From assembly GCA_964628385.1 (NCBI GenBank), contig CAZVOD010000046.1:1-35811 (forward strand): a stretch of 35,811 nucleotides of DNA, written 5' to 3'. Each line of letters begins with the position of its first letter. The first letter of the stretch is position 1. The notes beneath the pieces were generated by a model. That model did no database searches, was not told the DNA's origin, and saw only the letters and a list, made by a program, of their open reading frames with translations. Shown here one piece after another: positions 22,835 through 31,765 of the stretch. The stretch comes from JANQPA01 sp964628385 (lineage in GTDB: Bacteria > Bacteroidota > Bacteroidia > Chitinophagales > Saprospiraceae). The translations under genes were made by a program, and so were the position numbers.

Positions 22835-24448
22835 TTATTCGTTGGTGCGATCGTTATTGGTTATCGCCGTTTCTTCTTTGGCGTCAAAAAACTCCTGAGC
22901 GGCCCGGCGCGGTGCCAGGATGGCTGCTTTTTCTCCTTCGGCGATAATATAATAATGCTGGATTTTATCTTTAGATATATCAGTTGACCAAACGCAAGAT
23001 TGTTCACTTTTGGCGGTATTTTCAGCCTGCATTGCTATCCTTTTAAAATTGTGGTATTTCTTAAAGCGATAGCACAAATACACTTTTTCAGCTCCCTTGA
23101 CATCGGCCATCACATGTATCTGATCACCACTGTTGCTGTGATTAACCTCTACAACTTCCGGTGCCTCCCGCTTCATCAGCGGGTGAGCGCGAATATATTC
23201 CATCCGCTTGTCCATTAATTCTGTAATACCTATAATTTTGGACCCATGGGCGTCAACAGTTTGGTGGAAATTTTTATCGAAAGCTTTAACAGAATATAGC
23301 TTGTTAGAATCTTGCTCGACGAGCGGACGAATTTTTTCTTTGAGGTGTTCTATTTTTTTATGGAAACTAGAATCCTGAAAGTTTTCTTCTACAATAGTTT
23401 TGATATTGGCAACGTAGATTTTTCTGTACAGATCGTTTTTGAGCAGTACAGATATCAAAGGCCTTTTCTCATTACTATAATTGGTGAATAAGCTCAATTC
23501 TTGCAACTCCTCCTTATTAAGCACTGTTCTCTCGTCCATAAGCGTAAACCCGCCAAGAGATAAATTCAAATCCCAGATAATAGGATGAAAAACACCAAAT
23601 TCGTCTTGATAGAGGTAAAAATTATGACAGAATGCTCCCAGATAACTATCCAGATTAACCATTACGTTATTAAAGGCCATCAGCCATAGCGTCTGGTTAA
23701 TATCCAACATATTTTCCAATGAATCGGAATGCTCTGATATTGCTTTAGTCAACTTCATGAGCTCTTTCCAGCCATAATCAGATTTTAGTTCGTATAGCGC
23801 CTGGTAGCAGGTAGAATCTTCGCCCAGGTAATTTAACGAGGACTTATCTCCCTTCGGACAAGACTCGGGCTGTTCCATCCTCCAGTTGGGGTCACATTTA
23901 AACAATACCCCATCATCTGTTCCAAAATGATTCTCGAGAAATGCATCGTCAACGGCTTCACTGGAAGTGTATAGTCCAACATAATCATCATTGACATATA
24001 ACTTGGCAAAGTTGGATTGAGATGCTGGCATGTATTTCCGGGCGATTTCGTAGGATAGTACTTCACGTATGAAACTTGGATCCCTAAAACCATTAGCCAA
24101 CTTAAGACGCTTGTGCCCTCCCGGTAGCTTATCTTTCTTTTTGTTGTGCGTTGTCTTTATATTAAAAGGAAACTTATGGGCGCCCATCTTCTGCACACTA
24201 TGAAAAGAACTATTGCCTTTAAAACGTACACCTGCAAACTCATAAGATTCGCCATTAATAATGACTTTTGCATTGACGCGTTCATCTTCACGTTCTTCTT
24301 TTAAAGAATCCAGTACATGCAGCCAGTCGAATCCTTCATAGAAGTAGATACGGACGTCAGTAACGGAATCTTTGTGGAAAAGGTCCTGACCTTTACTACC
24401 CACAACGAAAACTAGAAGAAAAAGGAAAGTAATAATCGATTTTTGCAT
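22835..24448 (-). CDS. Secreted CotH-family protein kinase-like protein (copy 1)
   Basis: 537 residues with a Sec signal peptide (1-20, ending GSKGQ). The CotH domain spans about 26-420: VRIYFYEGFDWLHVLDSLKEE; then the conserved GVRFKGNSSF (about 74-83), KYMPASQSNFAKLYVNDDYV (Lys of nucleotide binding likely in this region), VMVNLDSYLG with D267, and the metal site IIWDLNLSLGG with D293. A C-terminal beta domain (about 430-537) has YYIIAEGEKAAILAPRRAA. CotH proteins are atypical secreted kinases that phosphorylate surface proteins (spore coat in Bacillus); in Bacteroidota the substrate is unknown. The next minus-strand gene upstream (24786) is a paralogue of similar length and order. It is followed at 5 bp by the YheT-like hydrolase. 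Confidence 0.88.
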   Translation of the reverse strand: MQKSIITFLFLLVFVVGSKGQDLFHKDSVTDVRIYFYEGFDWLHVLDSLKEEREDERVNAKVIINGESYEFAGVRFKGNSSFHSVQKMGAHKFPFNIKTTHNKKKDKLPGGHKRLKLANGFRDPSFIREVLSYEIARKYMPASQSNFAKLYVNDDYVGLYTSSEAVDDAFLENHFGTDDGVLFKCDPNWRMEQPESCPKGDKSSLNYLGEDSTCYQALYELKSDYGWKELMKLTKAISEHSDSLENMLDINQTLWLMAFNNVMVNLDSYLGAFCHNFYLYQDEFGVFHPIIWDLNLSLGGFTLMDERTVLNKEELQELSLFTNYSNEKRPLISVLLKNDLYRKIYVANIKTIVEENFQDSSFHKKIEHLKEKIRPLVEQDSNKLYSVKAFDKNFHQTVDAHGSKIIGITELMDKRMEYIRAHPLMKREAPEVVEVNHSNSGDQIHVMADVKGAEKVYLCYRFKKYHNFKRIAMQAENTAKSEQSCVWSTDISKDKIQHYYIIAEGEKAAILAPRRAAQEFFDAKEETAITNNDRTNE

Positions 24449-24785
24449 GGCCTCTTTTTTTGATTAGATGCAGATTGAATATTATGAGAATAAAGCTAAA
24501 ACAACTTTAACCAGGATTCCCAAAACACCTTATTTATGGGCTGAAGATAAGCAGCACCTAAATATAAAAAGACCGCTTGACTATTTTACTTTGAAAAATA
24601 AGATTAATAGAATTAAACTTATTTCCGCTTTACGGGTGCAGAATTTGTACTATAGACGTGTATTTTCTTAAAGATATAAATTTTAAATATTTTTTAAAGA
24701 ATTAGGCAAAAAAATTAACATTCTTTATTCGATAAATTGAGCTTACCCATCCTTTAGTCGGGTAAGCTCAATTAAAAGAATTAGT
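24449..24785. other. Intergenic region between the two CotH-like genes
   Basis: 337 bp with no supported gene. A 67-codon plus-strand frame (24468-24671) is AT-rich and looks spurious. It contains the terminator at 24735-24773 and, at its left end, presumably the promoter of the copy-1 gene; no consensus pair was recognised. Confidence 0.6.
24735..24773 (-). terminator. Terminator of the second CotH-like gene
   Basis: AATTGAGCTTACCC (24735-24748) pairs perfectly with GGGTAAGCTCAATT (24760-24773); loop 11 nt. On the minus strand it is followed by TTTATC. It lies 12 bp past the stop at 24786. Confidence 0.65.
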
Positions 24786-26408
24786 CTATTTGTTGAGTTC
24801 TGCCAGGCTAATAGTATAAGGCTCATACATGTATCTTGTAGGAGCAAAATTCACTGCGGCAGCATTCTCTGCATGAATATAATATTGCATTTTAGTGTCA
24901 GCAACGGCTGGCTGTATAGTTGCGCCAAAAATACCGTCATTAGCCTCTTCATCATTGTGCTGGCCATCATCGTAGGCTCTGACATACTTAAATTGTTCAT
25001 CTTCCTCGAAACGATAGTGAATAAAGACCACCTTGGGGAAGTTATTCACCTTAGCTTGTATCCTAAATTCTTTAACATAATCATTGGAAAACTTCTCGCG
25101 GCGCTCAAAATCTACTTCCTCGATTTCGGAAGGTACGATAAGCATTTTGGGATGTTTTTTAAGAAAACGAGCCCTTTCATTCGTAAACTTGACAATACCC
25201 AGAATCTTACTTTTTCGACCTACTGTTTCGTACTGACTGTTTTCAAAATCGTCGATTTCGTAATACTTATAGGGATCATCGATAAAATCCTGTTCTATCA
25301 TCGCTTGTAACTCAGAGACTTTTGATTCAAAATCTACATTGAGGAAATCGATGTAGAGGATGGTTCTCATGTGTGAAAGATAAATTTTCTGATAGGATTT
25401 CTCCTTGAGCAGCACATTTAACAAAGGCTTATCACTATTATCCATATGTAGTAATGGATCCATTTCGATTAAGTCTTTTTGCTTAAGATCAGAATCTACT
25501 CCTATATTTTTGAAGCTACCAAAAGCCAGATTCATATCCCAAAGAATGGGAACAAACTTACCATATTTATTGCGGTATAGGTAATAATTTGGGCTATATT
25601 GCCCAGTGTAGCTATCCAGATTAACGATGATATTATTGAAAGCCAGCATCCATAGCGTTCGGTCTACATCCAGAATCTCGTCAATATTTTCTGGATTTCT
25701 ATTCAAAATATTTACTAACCGCATCAGGCTGCCAAATCCATTGCCGTTTAAGTCATTAAAATTAAATTCATAACATTTTTGGTAATTGTCGGGCTTTAAT
25801 GTACCAAAGACTTTAGACTTACAGTCTTCCAATGGCCTCATATCATCTTTTTTGGGATCGCTGTAGAAGAAATCCCCGTCAGATTCTCCGAAGTTCATTT
25901 CAAGAAATCCCTTATCTACAGGCTCTACATTGACATAAAGACCTCTATTTTCTCCATTTATTGTAAGCCTGGCGAAGTTAGCTTTTGATGCCGGCATGTA
26001 TTTTCTTGCGATTTGATAAGCAATGACTTCGCGCACCATACTTGGATCGCGCACTGCACTGGATAATTTGACCACAGCGTGGCCGGCGTGCTTTTGATTT
26101 TTCCTAACGGCATCCAGCTGGATATGCAAGTCATTTCTGAGCGATCCGGATTGGAAGGAAGTACCCAGCCAATAGCGCACCCCTACATCGGAATATATCT
26201 TTCCATTTACCTCAATATTTCCAATCAACATTCCATCGCCATTGAAGCGTAAGGAATCCAAAAGATATTTCCAGTTTTCTTTTTCAAATTCAAGCTTAAC
26301 ATCCTGGATGGTGTTAAGGTCATAAAAGTTGGTATTGTCCTGTGCTTTTACTGTTACTGACAAGAGCAGGATCAGCTGAGCGAGAGCGGGAACTATGTAA
26401 TTCTTCAT
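24786..26408 (-). CDS. Secreted CotH-family protein kinase-like protein (copy 2)
   Basis: 540 residues; signal peptide 1-22 (ending TVKAQ). Layout matches copy 1 through the whole length: VKLEFEKENWKYLLDSLRFN, GVRYWLGTSFQSG, REVIAYQIARKYMPASKANF, IIVNLDSYTG, PILWDMNLAFGSF (D291 of the metal site), and a C-terminal beta domain with YYIHAENAAAVNFAPTRYM. Both contain the RKYMPAS and NLDSY blocks, so they arose by gene duplication, but overall identity looks low, implying an old event or different substrates. It is a single gene with its own terminator (24735-24773). A role in phosphorylating secreted or surface proteins is inferred from CotH. Confidence 0.87.
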   Translation of the reverse strand: MKNYIVPALAQLILLLSVTVKAQDNTNFYDLNTIQDVKLEFEKENWKYLLDSLRFNGDGMLIGNIEVNGKIYSDVGVRYWLGTSFQSGSLRNDLHIQLDAVRKNQKHAGHAVVKLSSAVRDPSMVREVIAYQIARKYMPASKANFARLTINGENRGLYVNVEPVDKGFLEMNFGESDGDFFYSDPKKDDMRPLEDCKSKVFGTLKPDNYQKCYEFNFNDLNGNGFGSLMRLVNILNRNPENIDEILDVDRTLWMLAFNNIIVNLDSYTGQYSPNYYLYRNKYGKFVPILWDMNLAFGSFKNIGVDSDLKQKDLIEMDPLLHMDNSDKPLLNVLLKEKSYQKIYLSHMRTILYIDFLNVDFESKVSELQAMIEQDFIDDPYKYYEIDDFENSQYETVGRKSKILGIVKFTNERARFLKKHPKMLIVPSEIEEVDFERREKFSNDYVKEFRIQAKVNNFPKVVFIHYRFEEDEQFKYVRAYDDGQHNDEEANDGIFGATIQPAVADTKMQYYIHAENAAAVNFAPTRYMYEPYTISLAELNK

Positions 26409-26576
26409 AATAGTAAAAATAGATTTAATACAGTCTTTTCTTCAGATATGTTGCTCAAAACGATGCAATAATAATAAATAATTCCCATCATGCACCACTG
26501 AACGGAAGGCATTATACCTTAATTTTTTAATATAAAAAATATTTCAATACATTGCCTTATTGATGTTAATTCAATC

Positions 26577-26798
26577 CTATATCAAGGCTTTAATATGCAT
26601 TACAATTTCTATTAGCATAATAGCAACAATTAGCAGGCTACTGTATTTGAGCCATACCTGATTTTCTTTACGAAAAGCTTCGGCCTTTTTTTGTCTATTC
26701 TGATCTTTGGCTTTTAACTTACCTATTGCAAAAAAATAAACATAAATTCCGGCCACCAGGATCAGTATTTCAAAAATGAGCCCTACATATTCCATCAT
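26577..26798 (-). CDS. Small membrane protein, two transmembrane helices
   Basis: 73 residues. Helix 1 (about 4-26: VGLIFEILILVAGIYVYFF), a highly basic cytosolic loop (about 27-48: KLKAKDQNRQKKAEAFRKE), and helix 2 (about 50-72). No named family recognised. It starts 3 bp after the stop of the asparaginase gene, so it is part of that operon. Positive loop and both termini hydrophobic suggest N-out/C-out topology. Confidence 0.7.
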   Translation of the reverse strand: MMEYVGLIFEILILVAGIYVYFFAIGKLKAKDQNRQKKAEAFRKENQVWLKYSSLLIVAIMLIEIVMHIKALI

Positions 26799-26801
26799 TA
26801 C

Positions 26802-27290
26802 CTATTTTTCTTCAAAGAAACCCGTTTTTTTATTTTTCCTTACATTATCCCAGTTAAAATATCTTCCATTCATAACCACATAAATTCCTGGCGGCAGCAT
26901 TTGAACGAACCCCAGAGCGCTACCCAGATTGAAAAAACCATCAGATGAAGTGCCAAAGGCATAAGGAATCATAGCTCCGGTAAGAACGATGGTTTTGGCT
27001 TCAATATTGGATTCTGCCAGGAAAGCTGCCGTGTCTACCATTTTATCAGTACCATGCGTAATGATGACTTTAGTAGATTTACTACGCCTGCAGTTGTGGG
27101 CGATAATTTCTCGGTCTGCTTCTGTCATTTCCATGCTGTCCAGCATCATCAGCGTTTTTATATCGACATCCAGCGCGCACCGTCCCCTGTTTAACATCTT
27201 TAGCAGATGCGTATCTTTAAAGAATAGCTCACCACTAATGTAGTTGTATTCTTTATCAAAGGTCCCGCCTGTCACAAAAACCTGAATCAT
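26802..27290 (-). CDS. Short, single-domain asparaginase-family protein
   Basis: 162 residues from the ATG at 27288-27290 (alternatives: ATG at 27299; a TTG at 27314 overlaps the -7 box and is unlikely). It covers only the N-terminal catalytic domain of L-asparaginase: TGGTFD with the nucleophile T10, THGTDKM with T81-D82, LTGAMIPYAFGTSSDGFFNL, and NVRKNKKTG with K152 at the place of the catalytic lysine. It then stops (FFEEK), so the second domain (about 150 residues) of the 330-residue enzymes is absent. In classic enzymes that domain completes the active site of a neighbour subunit, so activity is uncertain. Short members of this family occur in Bacteroidota, so it is not a fresh truncation. 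A small membrane protein follows 3 bp downstream. Confidence 0.85.
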   Translation of the reverse strand: MIQVFVTGGTFDKEYNYISGELFFKDTHLLKMLNRGRCALDVDIKTLMMLDSMEMTEADREIIAHNCRRSKSTKVIITHGTDKMVDTAAFLAESNIEAKTIVLTGAMIPYAFGTSSDGFFNLGSALGFVQMLPPGIYVVMNGRYFNWDNVRKNKKTGFFEEK

Positions 27291-27311
27291 GGCGTTCATT
27301 ATTTTGAACAG

Positions 27312-27319
27312 CAAAATTA
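27312..27319 (-). promoter_or_regulatory. -7 element of the asparaginase operon
   Basis: On the minus strand TAATTTTG matches the Bacteroidota -7 consensus TAnnTTTG at all fixed positions. The -33 region has only CTCG/ACTC, so the promoter is weak or differently recognised. A start near 27306 favours the ATG at 27290. Confidence 0.4.
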
Positions 27320-27387
27320 AAAATACTTGGCGAGATAACGAGTTAATTGAATTGGATTATCCACTGATAAGTACATTGTACATCAAA

Positions 27388-27422
27388 AAAATCTTTCCAC
27401 TCAAGCAGAGTGGAAAGATTTT
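27388..27422 (-). terminator. Rho-independent terminator of the M16 operon
   Basis: A perfect 15-bp stem (27388-27402 with 27408-27422) and a 5-nt loop. On the minus strand the stem runs into a T-run (seven T in all, including the last four stem bases and three more). It lies 36 bp past the stop at 27458. Confidence 0.85.
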
Positions 27423-27457
27423 GATTTCTATATATCGAACAAAAAGTTGACGACTAA

Positions 27458-29539
27458 CTACTCAATAGAGAATACATCATCGGCAATACCCTCATTGATT
27501 TTCACAGAATCTACAGTTGTCTTCATGGGAACAGGTAGCATACCTGAGATCGTCAGTCCAAAAGGAAATTTAATGCCCTTAACTTCCTGATAAGCAGAGT
27601 AATCAGTTTGTTGTGTTATTTTTTGTCCCATTCCTTCAATAACGCTTACCGAGCGAATTTTCAAGAAATTACTGGCGTTGAAGAAATCAGTAGATGTTGT
27701 ACCATTTGGCATAGTAACCATCACCTTGTAAGCTTTAGTACCGTCCACATTTTCTAGGCCTTTCAGTTCCGTCTTTATCCCCATTTCATCGTAGACGATT
27801 TCGGGAACAGGATAAGCCTGAAGCTTCATGGCTTCTACCTGCTCTTCAGGTAGATTTGTAGTGCTCCCCATCTGAGTAGCGGTTGCCTTATCGCCATTCA
27901 GTGTCTGTTCTTGCATTACATTACCCATCATACTGACTTGCAGATTGTATTTACCAGGGAGCTTGTATCGGTTGGTCATCATAAGAGGTCTGCCTTGTAC
28001 TTCTGCACTCATGGATATTTCTATATCCTTCAGGCCTTTTAACTTTTCCATTCCGCCGATGGCCTCGATATAATTGGCAATAACTTTTTCGCCAGTCAGA
28101 TCAGAAGGTACAGCTCCCGTAGCTTGCTGTAGCTTATTACCATAACGATTGTAATAATCAATTTCCCCATCAGCATCAAATTGTTTAAGCTTTTCAGCTA
28201 TTTCATCCTTACTACCTACCACTAAAATATGGGCTTCTTCCGGACGAATATATTTCTTGGCCATGGCCTGCACATCATCAATAGTTACCTTATCAATACG
28301 CTGCAAATAGGTTTGATAAAAATCTTTGGGAAGATTGTAACGAATGGTATTCAAAGCAAAACGAGCCAAGGTTTGAGGGCTTTCCAACTGACGGGCAAAA
28401 GACCCTTTTAACAGCGCTTTAGCATTTTGTAATTCATCTTCAGAGACTTTCTCATCCCTAATGCGATTTAATTCATACATGAATTCAGCTACCGCACTAT
28501 CAGTCACCTCATTTCTCACACTTGCAGAAGCGTTGAAAGACCCCACGTATTCATCTGGTGACAACCTGGAGTAGGCACCATAGGTAAATCCTTTATCTTC
28601 ACGCAAATTGTAGAACAGCCTTGCAGAAGCAGTAGCTCCCAGGATACCGTTCATCACGTTTGCCTTTAGATAATCTTCATCTGCAATCGTCAATTCTACC
28701 GGATAAGTAATATTAATCACCGACTGTACGGCCCCGGTTCTGTCTACAAAGCCTACCTTCGCTTCGTTTGGTCCCTGAGGGTCCTCCATATCTTCTTTGT
28801 AGATGTTCTTTTTTTCCCAATCACTAAAATATTCATTAGCAAAGGATTTTACCTCTTTCATTGTAATATCTCCCACTACTACGAGGTATGAAATATTAGG
28901 AATAAAATATTCCTCGTAGTATTCCTTACACATCTCTAGCGTAATGTTCTCAACAGTGGCTTCCGTTTGAACTTCTCCGTATGGATGATCTTTTCCATAG
29001 CGTAATGCACTTGCGACATTACCGGCTATGGCATTGGGATCTTCCTTGCTAGCTGCCAGCCCTGAAAGTGTTTGCTTTTTGATTTTGTCAAACTCTTCCT
29101 GGCTAAAAGCAGGGTTGTACAACACATCAGCCATCAACTCTAACAAAACATCCTTATGCTTGGTCAAACTGCTAGCAAATATCCCTGAACCACTAGCCGA
29201 AAGACTGGCCCCAATAAAGTCTACTTCTTCGTCAATCTGTGACTTGTCTCTGGTTGTCGTTCCTGTTCTTAGCAGCTGTCCGGCAATGCTAGATAAGCCT
29301 ACAGCATTTTTTTCTGGCCTTAGTGGCTTATCGATAGAAAGCTGAAAAGAAACTCTGGGTAGTTTATTGTCTTCTACCACAATAACTGTAAGCCCATTAT
29401 CCAGTTTGAACTGCTCTGCTTCCCCCATTTCAATTTTGGGTGCCGGCCCGGGTTTGGGCGGATTTTTACGGAATGTTTCCTGAGCCTGTGCACTTACTAA
29501 AGCAAGCGCCAGACAAAGTGTTAGAAATATATTTCTCAT
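27458..29539 (-). CDS. M16-family peptidase-like protein, inactive subunit with C-terminal lipoprotein-like domain
   Basis: 693 residues; signal peptide 1-19 (ending SAQAQ). Residues about 35-460 form two M16 (insulinase-like) halves: QFKLDNGLTVIVVEDNKLPR, and SYLVVVGDITMKEVKSFANE and RLFYNLREDKGFTYGAYSRL in the second half. The zinc motif HxxEH is missing: its place reads SSIAGQLLRTGT. This is usual for the non-catalytic partner in M16 heterodimers. A C-terminal extension (about 475-693) with KVIANYIEAIGGMEKLKGLK and ENVDGTKAYKVMV resembles the LolA/outer-membrane lipoprotein-sorting fold, commonly attached to M16 proteins in Bacteroidota. It lies 64 bp downstream of the catalytic subunit gene on the same strand, so it should pair with it in the periplasm. 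Confidence 0.9.
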   Translation of the reverse strand: MRNIFLTLCLALALVSAQAQETFRKNPPKPGPAPKIEMGEAEQFKLDNGLTVIVVEDNKLPRVSFQLSIDKPLRPEKNAVGLSSIAGQLLRTGTTTRDKSQIDEEVDFIGASLSASGSGIFASSLTKHKDVLLELMADVLYNPAFSQEEFDKIKKQTLSGLAASKEDPNAIAGNVASALRYGKDHPYGEVQTEATVENITLEMCKEYYEEYFIPNISYLVVVGDITMKEVKSFANEYFSDWEKKNIYKEDMEDPQGPNEAKVGFVDRTGAVQSVINITYPVELTIADEDYLKANVMNGILGATASARLFYNLREDKGFTYGAYSRLSPDEYVGSFNASASVRNEVTDSAVAEFMYELNRIRDEKVSEDELQNAKALLKGSFARQLESPQTLARFALNTIRYNLPKDFYQTYLQRIDKVTIDDVQAMAKKYIRPEEAHILVVGSKDEIAEKLKQFDADGEIDYYNRYGNKLQQATGAVPSDLTGEKVIANYIEAIGGMEKLKGLKDIEISMSAEVQGRPLMMTNRYKLPGKYNLQVSMMGNVMQEQTLNGDKATATQMGSTTNLPEEQVEAMKLQAYPVPEIVYDEMGIKTELKGLENVDGTKAYKVMVTMPNGTTSTDFFNASNFLKIRSVSVIEGMGQKITQQTDYSAYQEVKGIKFPFGLTISGMLPVPMKTTVDSVKINEGIADDVFSIE

Positions 29540-29603
29540 TATTATTTTAAATTTTTAAATAAACCAATTTATTATAACCCAAAAAGCTCAAACTGCTCCT
29601 GTG

Positions 29604-30932
29604 CTATGGTTTTGCCTGACCTTCCGGAAGGTAATAAAGAACAACCCGATTATCTTTGGAGAAATATTCGCTGGCTACTCTTTTAATATCTTCTCTGGTA
29701 ACATCCATATACCGCTCTAATTCGGTATTTACCAGATTAGCATCACCAAAATACATTTCGTAATTAGCTAAGCTCTCCGCAATACCTCTAATAGTTGAAT
29801 TAGAAGAAATGAAATTATTTTCAATCTGGTTTCTTAATTTCTGAAATTCTCTTTCGGGAATAAGTTCTTTTTTAACTTTTTCAAATTCGGCATCCATAGC
29901 AGCTTCTAACTTAACTGGATCCACACCTATATTTGGCAAGCCAAAAGTAATAACCAGTCCAGGGTCTTCTGTTGGCAAGGGCTGATTGGCAGTTTGAAGC
30001 GCTAATTGCTGCTCATCGACCAATGACTTATACAGTCTGGAGCTTTGTCCACCTGACATTAGTATACTAAGCATACGTAGAGCGTAATAATCCTCAGTAC
30101 CCTGTGCAGGTGCCCGATAGGCTTGTATTACTGCGGGAAGTTGTACGTTATCGTATACGGTATCTCTTACCTCGCCTCCCAATGGAGGTTCTACCACGTC
30201 GGGTCTGTAGACTGGTTTTTTGCTTTTAGGTATTGAACCGAAATACTTCTTGATCCATCCTTTCAATTCCTTTTTTTCAAAATTACCGGCAATAGACAGA
30301 ATAGCGTTGTTAGGCACATAAAAATCAGCATAAAACTGCTTGTAATCAGCTTCCTGTGCGGCATTTAAGTCTTCCATATAGCCGATAGTAGGCCACTGGT
30401 AAGGATGCTCTTTGAAAGCCCGCTTAAGCACCTCCTCCAGAATAGTACCATAGGGGCGATTTTCGTAGCTTTGGCGACGTTCTTCTTTTACCACTTCACG
30501 TTGTGTTTCGATTCCTTTATCTTCCACTTTTGCATGAAGCATTCTTTCTGATTCTAGCCACAGCCCTAATTCCAGGTAATTCGCAGGTAGTATCTCGAAA
30601 TAGTAGGTTCTGTCGTTGGTGGTATTTGCATTGAGCGTACCCCCTACATTTTCTACATACTTAAAAAACTCTCCGCGATCGATGTTTTCTGAGCCTTCAA
30701 AAAGCAGGTGTTCAAAAAAGTGAGCAAACCCTCTACGGTTGGGGTTTTCATTTTTTGATCCAACGTGATACATTACAGAAACTACGACATTGGGCGTTGA
30801 ATTATCCTGATGCAGGATTACTTTCAGACCATTGTCAAGTGTGTACTTTTCAAACTCAATGTCTTTTTTCTGCGCATTGAGATCAGCACATATAATAGCT
30901 ACAAGAGCCAGCAATAAAATTCTAAGCTTCAT
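29604..30932 (-). CDS. M16-family zinc peptidase, catalytic subunit
   Basis: 442 residues from the ATG at 30930-30932; an upstream TTG (30951-30953) overlaps the promoter -7 box, so it cannot be the start. Signal peptide 1-21 (ending DLNAQ). The catalytic half has GFAHFFEHLLFEGSENI: the inverted zinc motif H71-x-x-E74-H75, with the third ligand expected at E151 in KEERRQSYENR, 76 residues on. The second, non-catalytic half (about 210-442) has TVYDNVQLPAVIQAYRAP and GGQSSRLYKSLVDEQQLAL. A periplasmic processing peptidase; the substrate is unknown. It forms an operon with the inactive M16 subunit 64 bp downstream, and has a near-perfect consensus promoter. Confidence 0.95.
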   Translation of the reverse strand: MKLRILLLALVAIICADLNAQKKDIEFEKYTLDNGLKVILHQDNSTPNVVVSVMYHVGSKNENPNRRGFAHFFEHLLFEGSENIDRGEFFKYVENVGGTLNANTTNDRTYYFEILPANYLELGLWLESERMLHAKVEDKGIETQREVVKEERRQSYENRPYGTILEEVLKRAFKEHPYQWPTIGYMEDLNAAQEADYKQFYADFYVPNNAILSIAGNFEKKELKGWIKKYFGSIPKSKKPVYRPDVVEPPLGGEVRDTVYDNVQLPAVIQAYRAPAQGTEDYYALRMLSILMSGGQSSRLYKSLVDEQQLALQTANQPLPTEDPGLVITFGLPNIGVDPVKLEAAMDAEFEKVKKELIPEREFQKLRNQIENNFISSNSTIRGIAESLANYEMYFGDANLVNTELERYMDVTREDIKRVASEYFSKDNRVVLYYLPEGQAKP

Positions 30933-30950
30933 AGATAGATTTATTTTATC

Positions 30951-30982
30951 CAAAAATAGAAACGACGAAAAAGTACTACAAA
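30951..30982 (-). promoter_or_regulatory. Consensus promoter of the M16 operon
   Basis: On the minus strand TTTG (30979-30982), exactly 20 nt, then TATTTTTG (30951-30958): all consensus positions match. Transcription would begin near 30945, 13 nt before the ATG at 30932. Confidence 0.8.
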
Positions 30983-31146
30983 TTCCGGCGAGGAGAAAAC
31001 GAGTACGATAAAGTTAGGCTAAAACTAGACAAAACTCATCATTTATCAGAATAAAGGAGTGAGTAGCATCTAAAGGCTGCTTGATCAAGGAAGATAAACA
31101 GCAAAGAAAAAGACAGGAAAAGCAAAAACAAGGACTAAAAAACCGA

Positions 31147-31623
31147 TTATACTACTTTATCTGCACAGTAAGAACTGGCGAAAGCGTCTGGTTTTGCCTT
31201 GAATTCAAATCCCATTCCCAGGATGTAGCCCATAGCTTCTTTCAAAGCTACATTAGACTGAAAAGCGGGGTCGGTATTAATATCCGCGTGAACCTCCAGA
31301 GCGATATTGTGGCGATCCAGCATATCACACATGGCGTATGCAATTTCCACGGATTTGGCTACTTCTGAGATCATACGTTCGCGAAGCCCCATTCTTTTTT
31401 TGGTGCGATCGTTTCTGATAAACATAAATCCGCCCTTTTTTTCCCGTAAAAAGACAATGACGGTAGCGAACTCAACGACACCTCCTCTAACTTGTGAGTC
31501 AGAACCGATACAAACTTTGAGTTTGTGGCCCATTTCTTTCTCCCGAATAATAACTTTTTCCACGGCATCGAGGATAGGCCCTTCGATCCGGTTGCCGTTT
31601 AATCTTCTCCAATTATTTTGCAT
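31147..31623 (-). CDS. YkuK-like (DUF458) RNase H-fold protein
   Basis: 158 residues. It matches the DUF458/YkuK family: a core with KVCIGSDSQV (D42, a likely metal ligand), GGVVEFATVIVFLREKKGG, then KSVEIAYAMCDMLDRHNI and EVHADINTDPAFQSN (a second acidic cluster). The family is predicted to have an RNase H-like fold; its substrate is unknown, and B. subtilis YkuK is linked only loosely to stress or sporulation. No signal peptide, so cytosolic. It is monocistronic between two differently oriented neighbours; the gap to the upstream plus-strand gene (31841) should hold both promoters. Confidence 0.85.
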   Translation of the reverse strand: MQNNWRRLNGNRIEGPILDAVEKVIIREKEMGHKLKVCIGSDSQVRGGVVEFATVIVFLREKKGGFMFIRNDRTKKRMGLRERMISEVAKSVEIAYAMCDMLDRHNIALEVHADINTDPAFQSNVALKEAMGYILGMGFEFKAKPDAFASSYCADKVV

Positions 31624-31757
31624 AAAAGCATTAAATTAAGGATGAGTAAGTATTAGCTTATTTCACTGCAACTGAAAATTATGAAATAATAAACTTTTCC
31701 AGTGCTCAACTCTGTAAAATTAAAATAAAATTAATACTGCATTAACGATATAATCAA

Positions 31758-31765
31758 CATATTTG
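31758..31765 (+). promoter_or_regulatory. Possible -7 element of the gamma-glutamylcyclotransferase/DUF255 genes
   Basis: CATATTTG, one mismatch from TAnnTTTG and identical to the -7 box at 1282-1289. No TTTG lies 19-21 nt upstream, so support is partial. It would give a leader of about 70 nt. Confidence 0.35.

Noticed and set aside
24468..24671. 67-codon plus-strand frame between the CotH-like genes
   Set aside because: AT-rich, no recognisable motif, and it overlaps the region expected to hold the promoter of the copy-1 gene.
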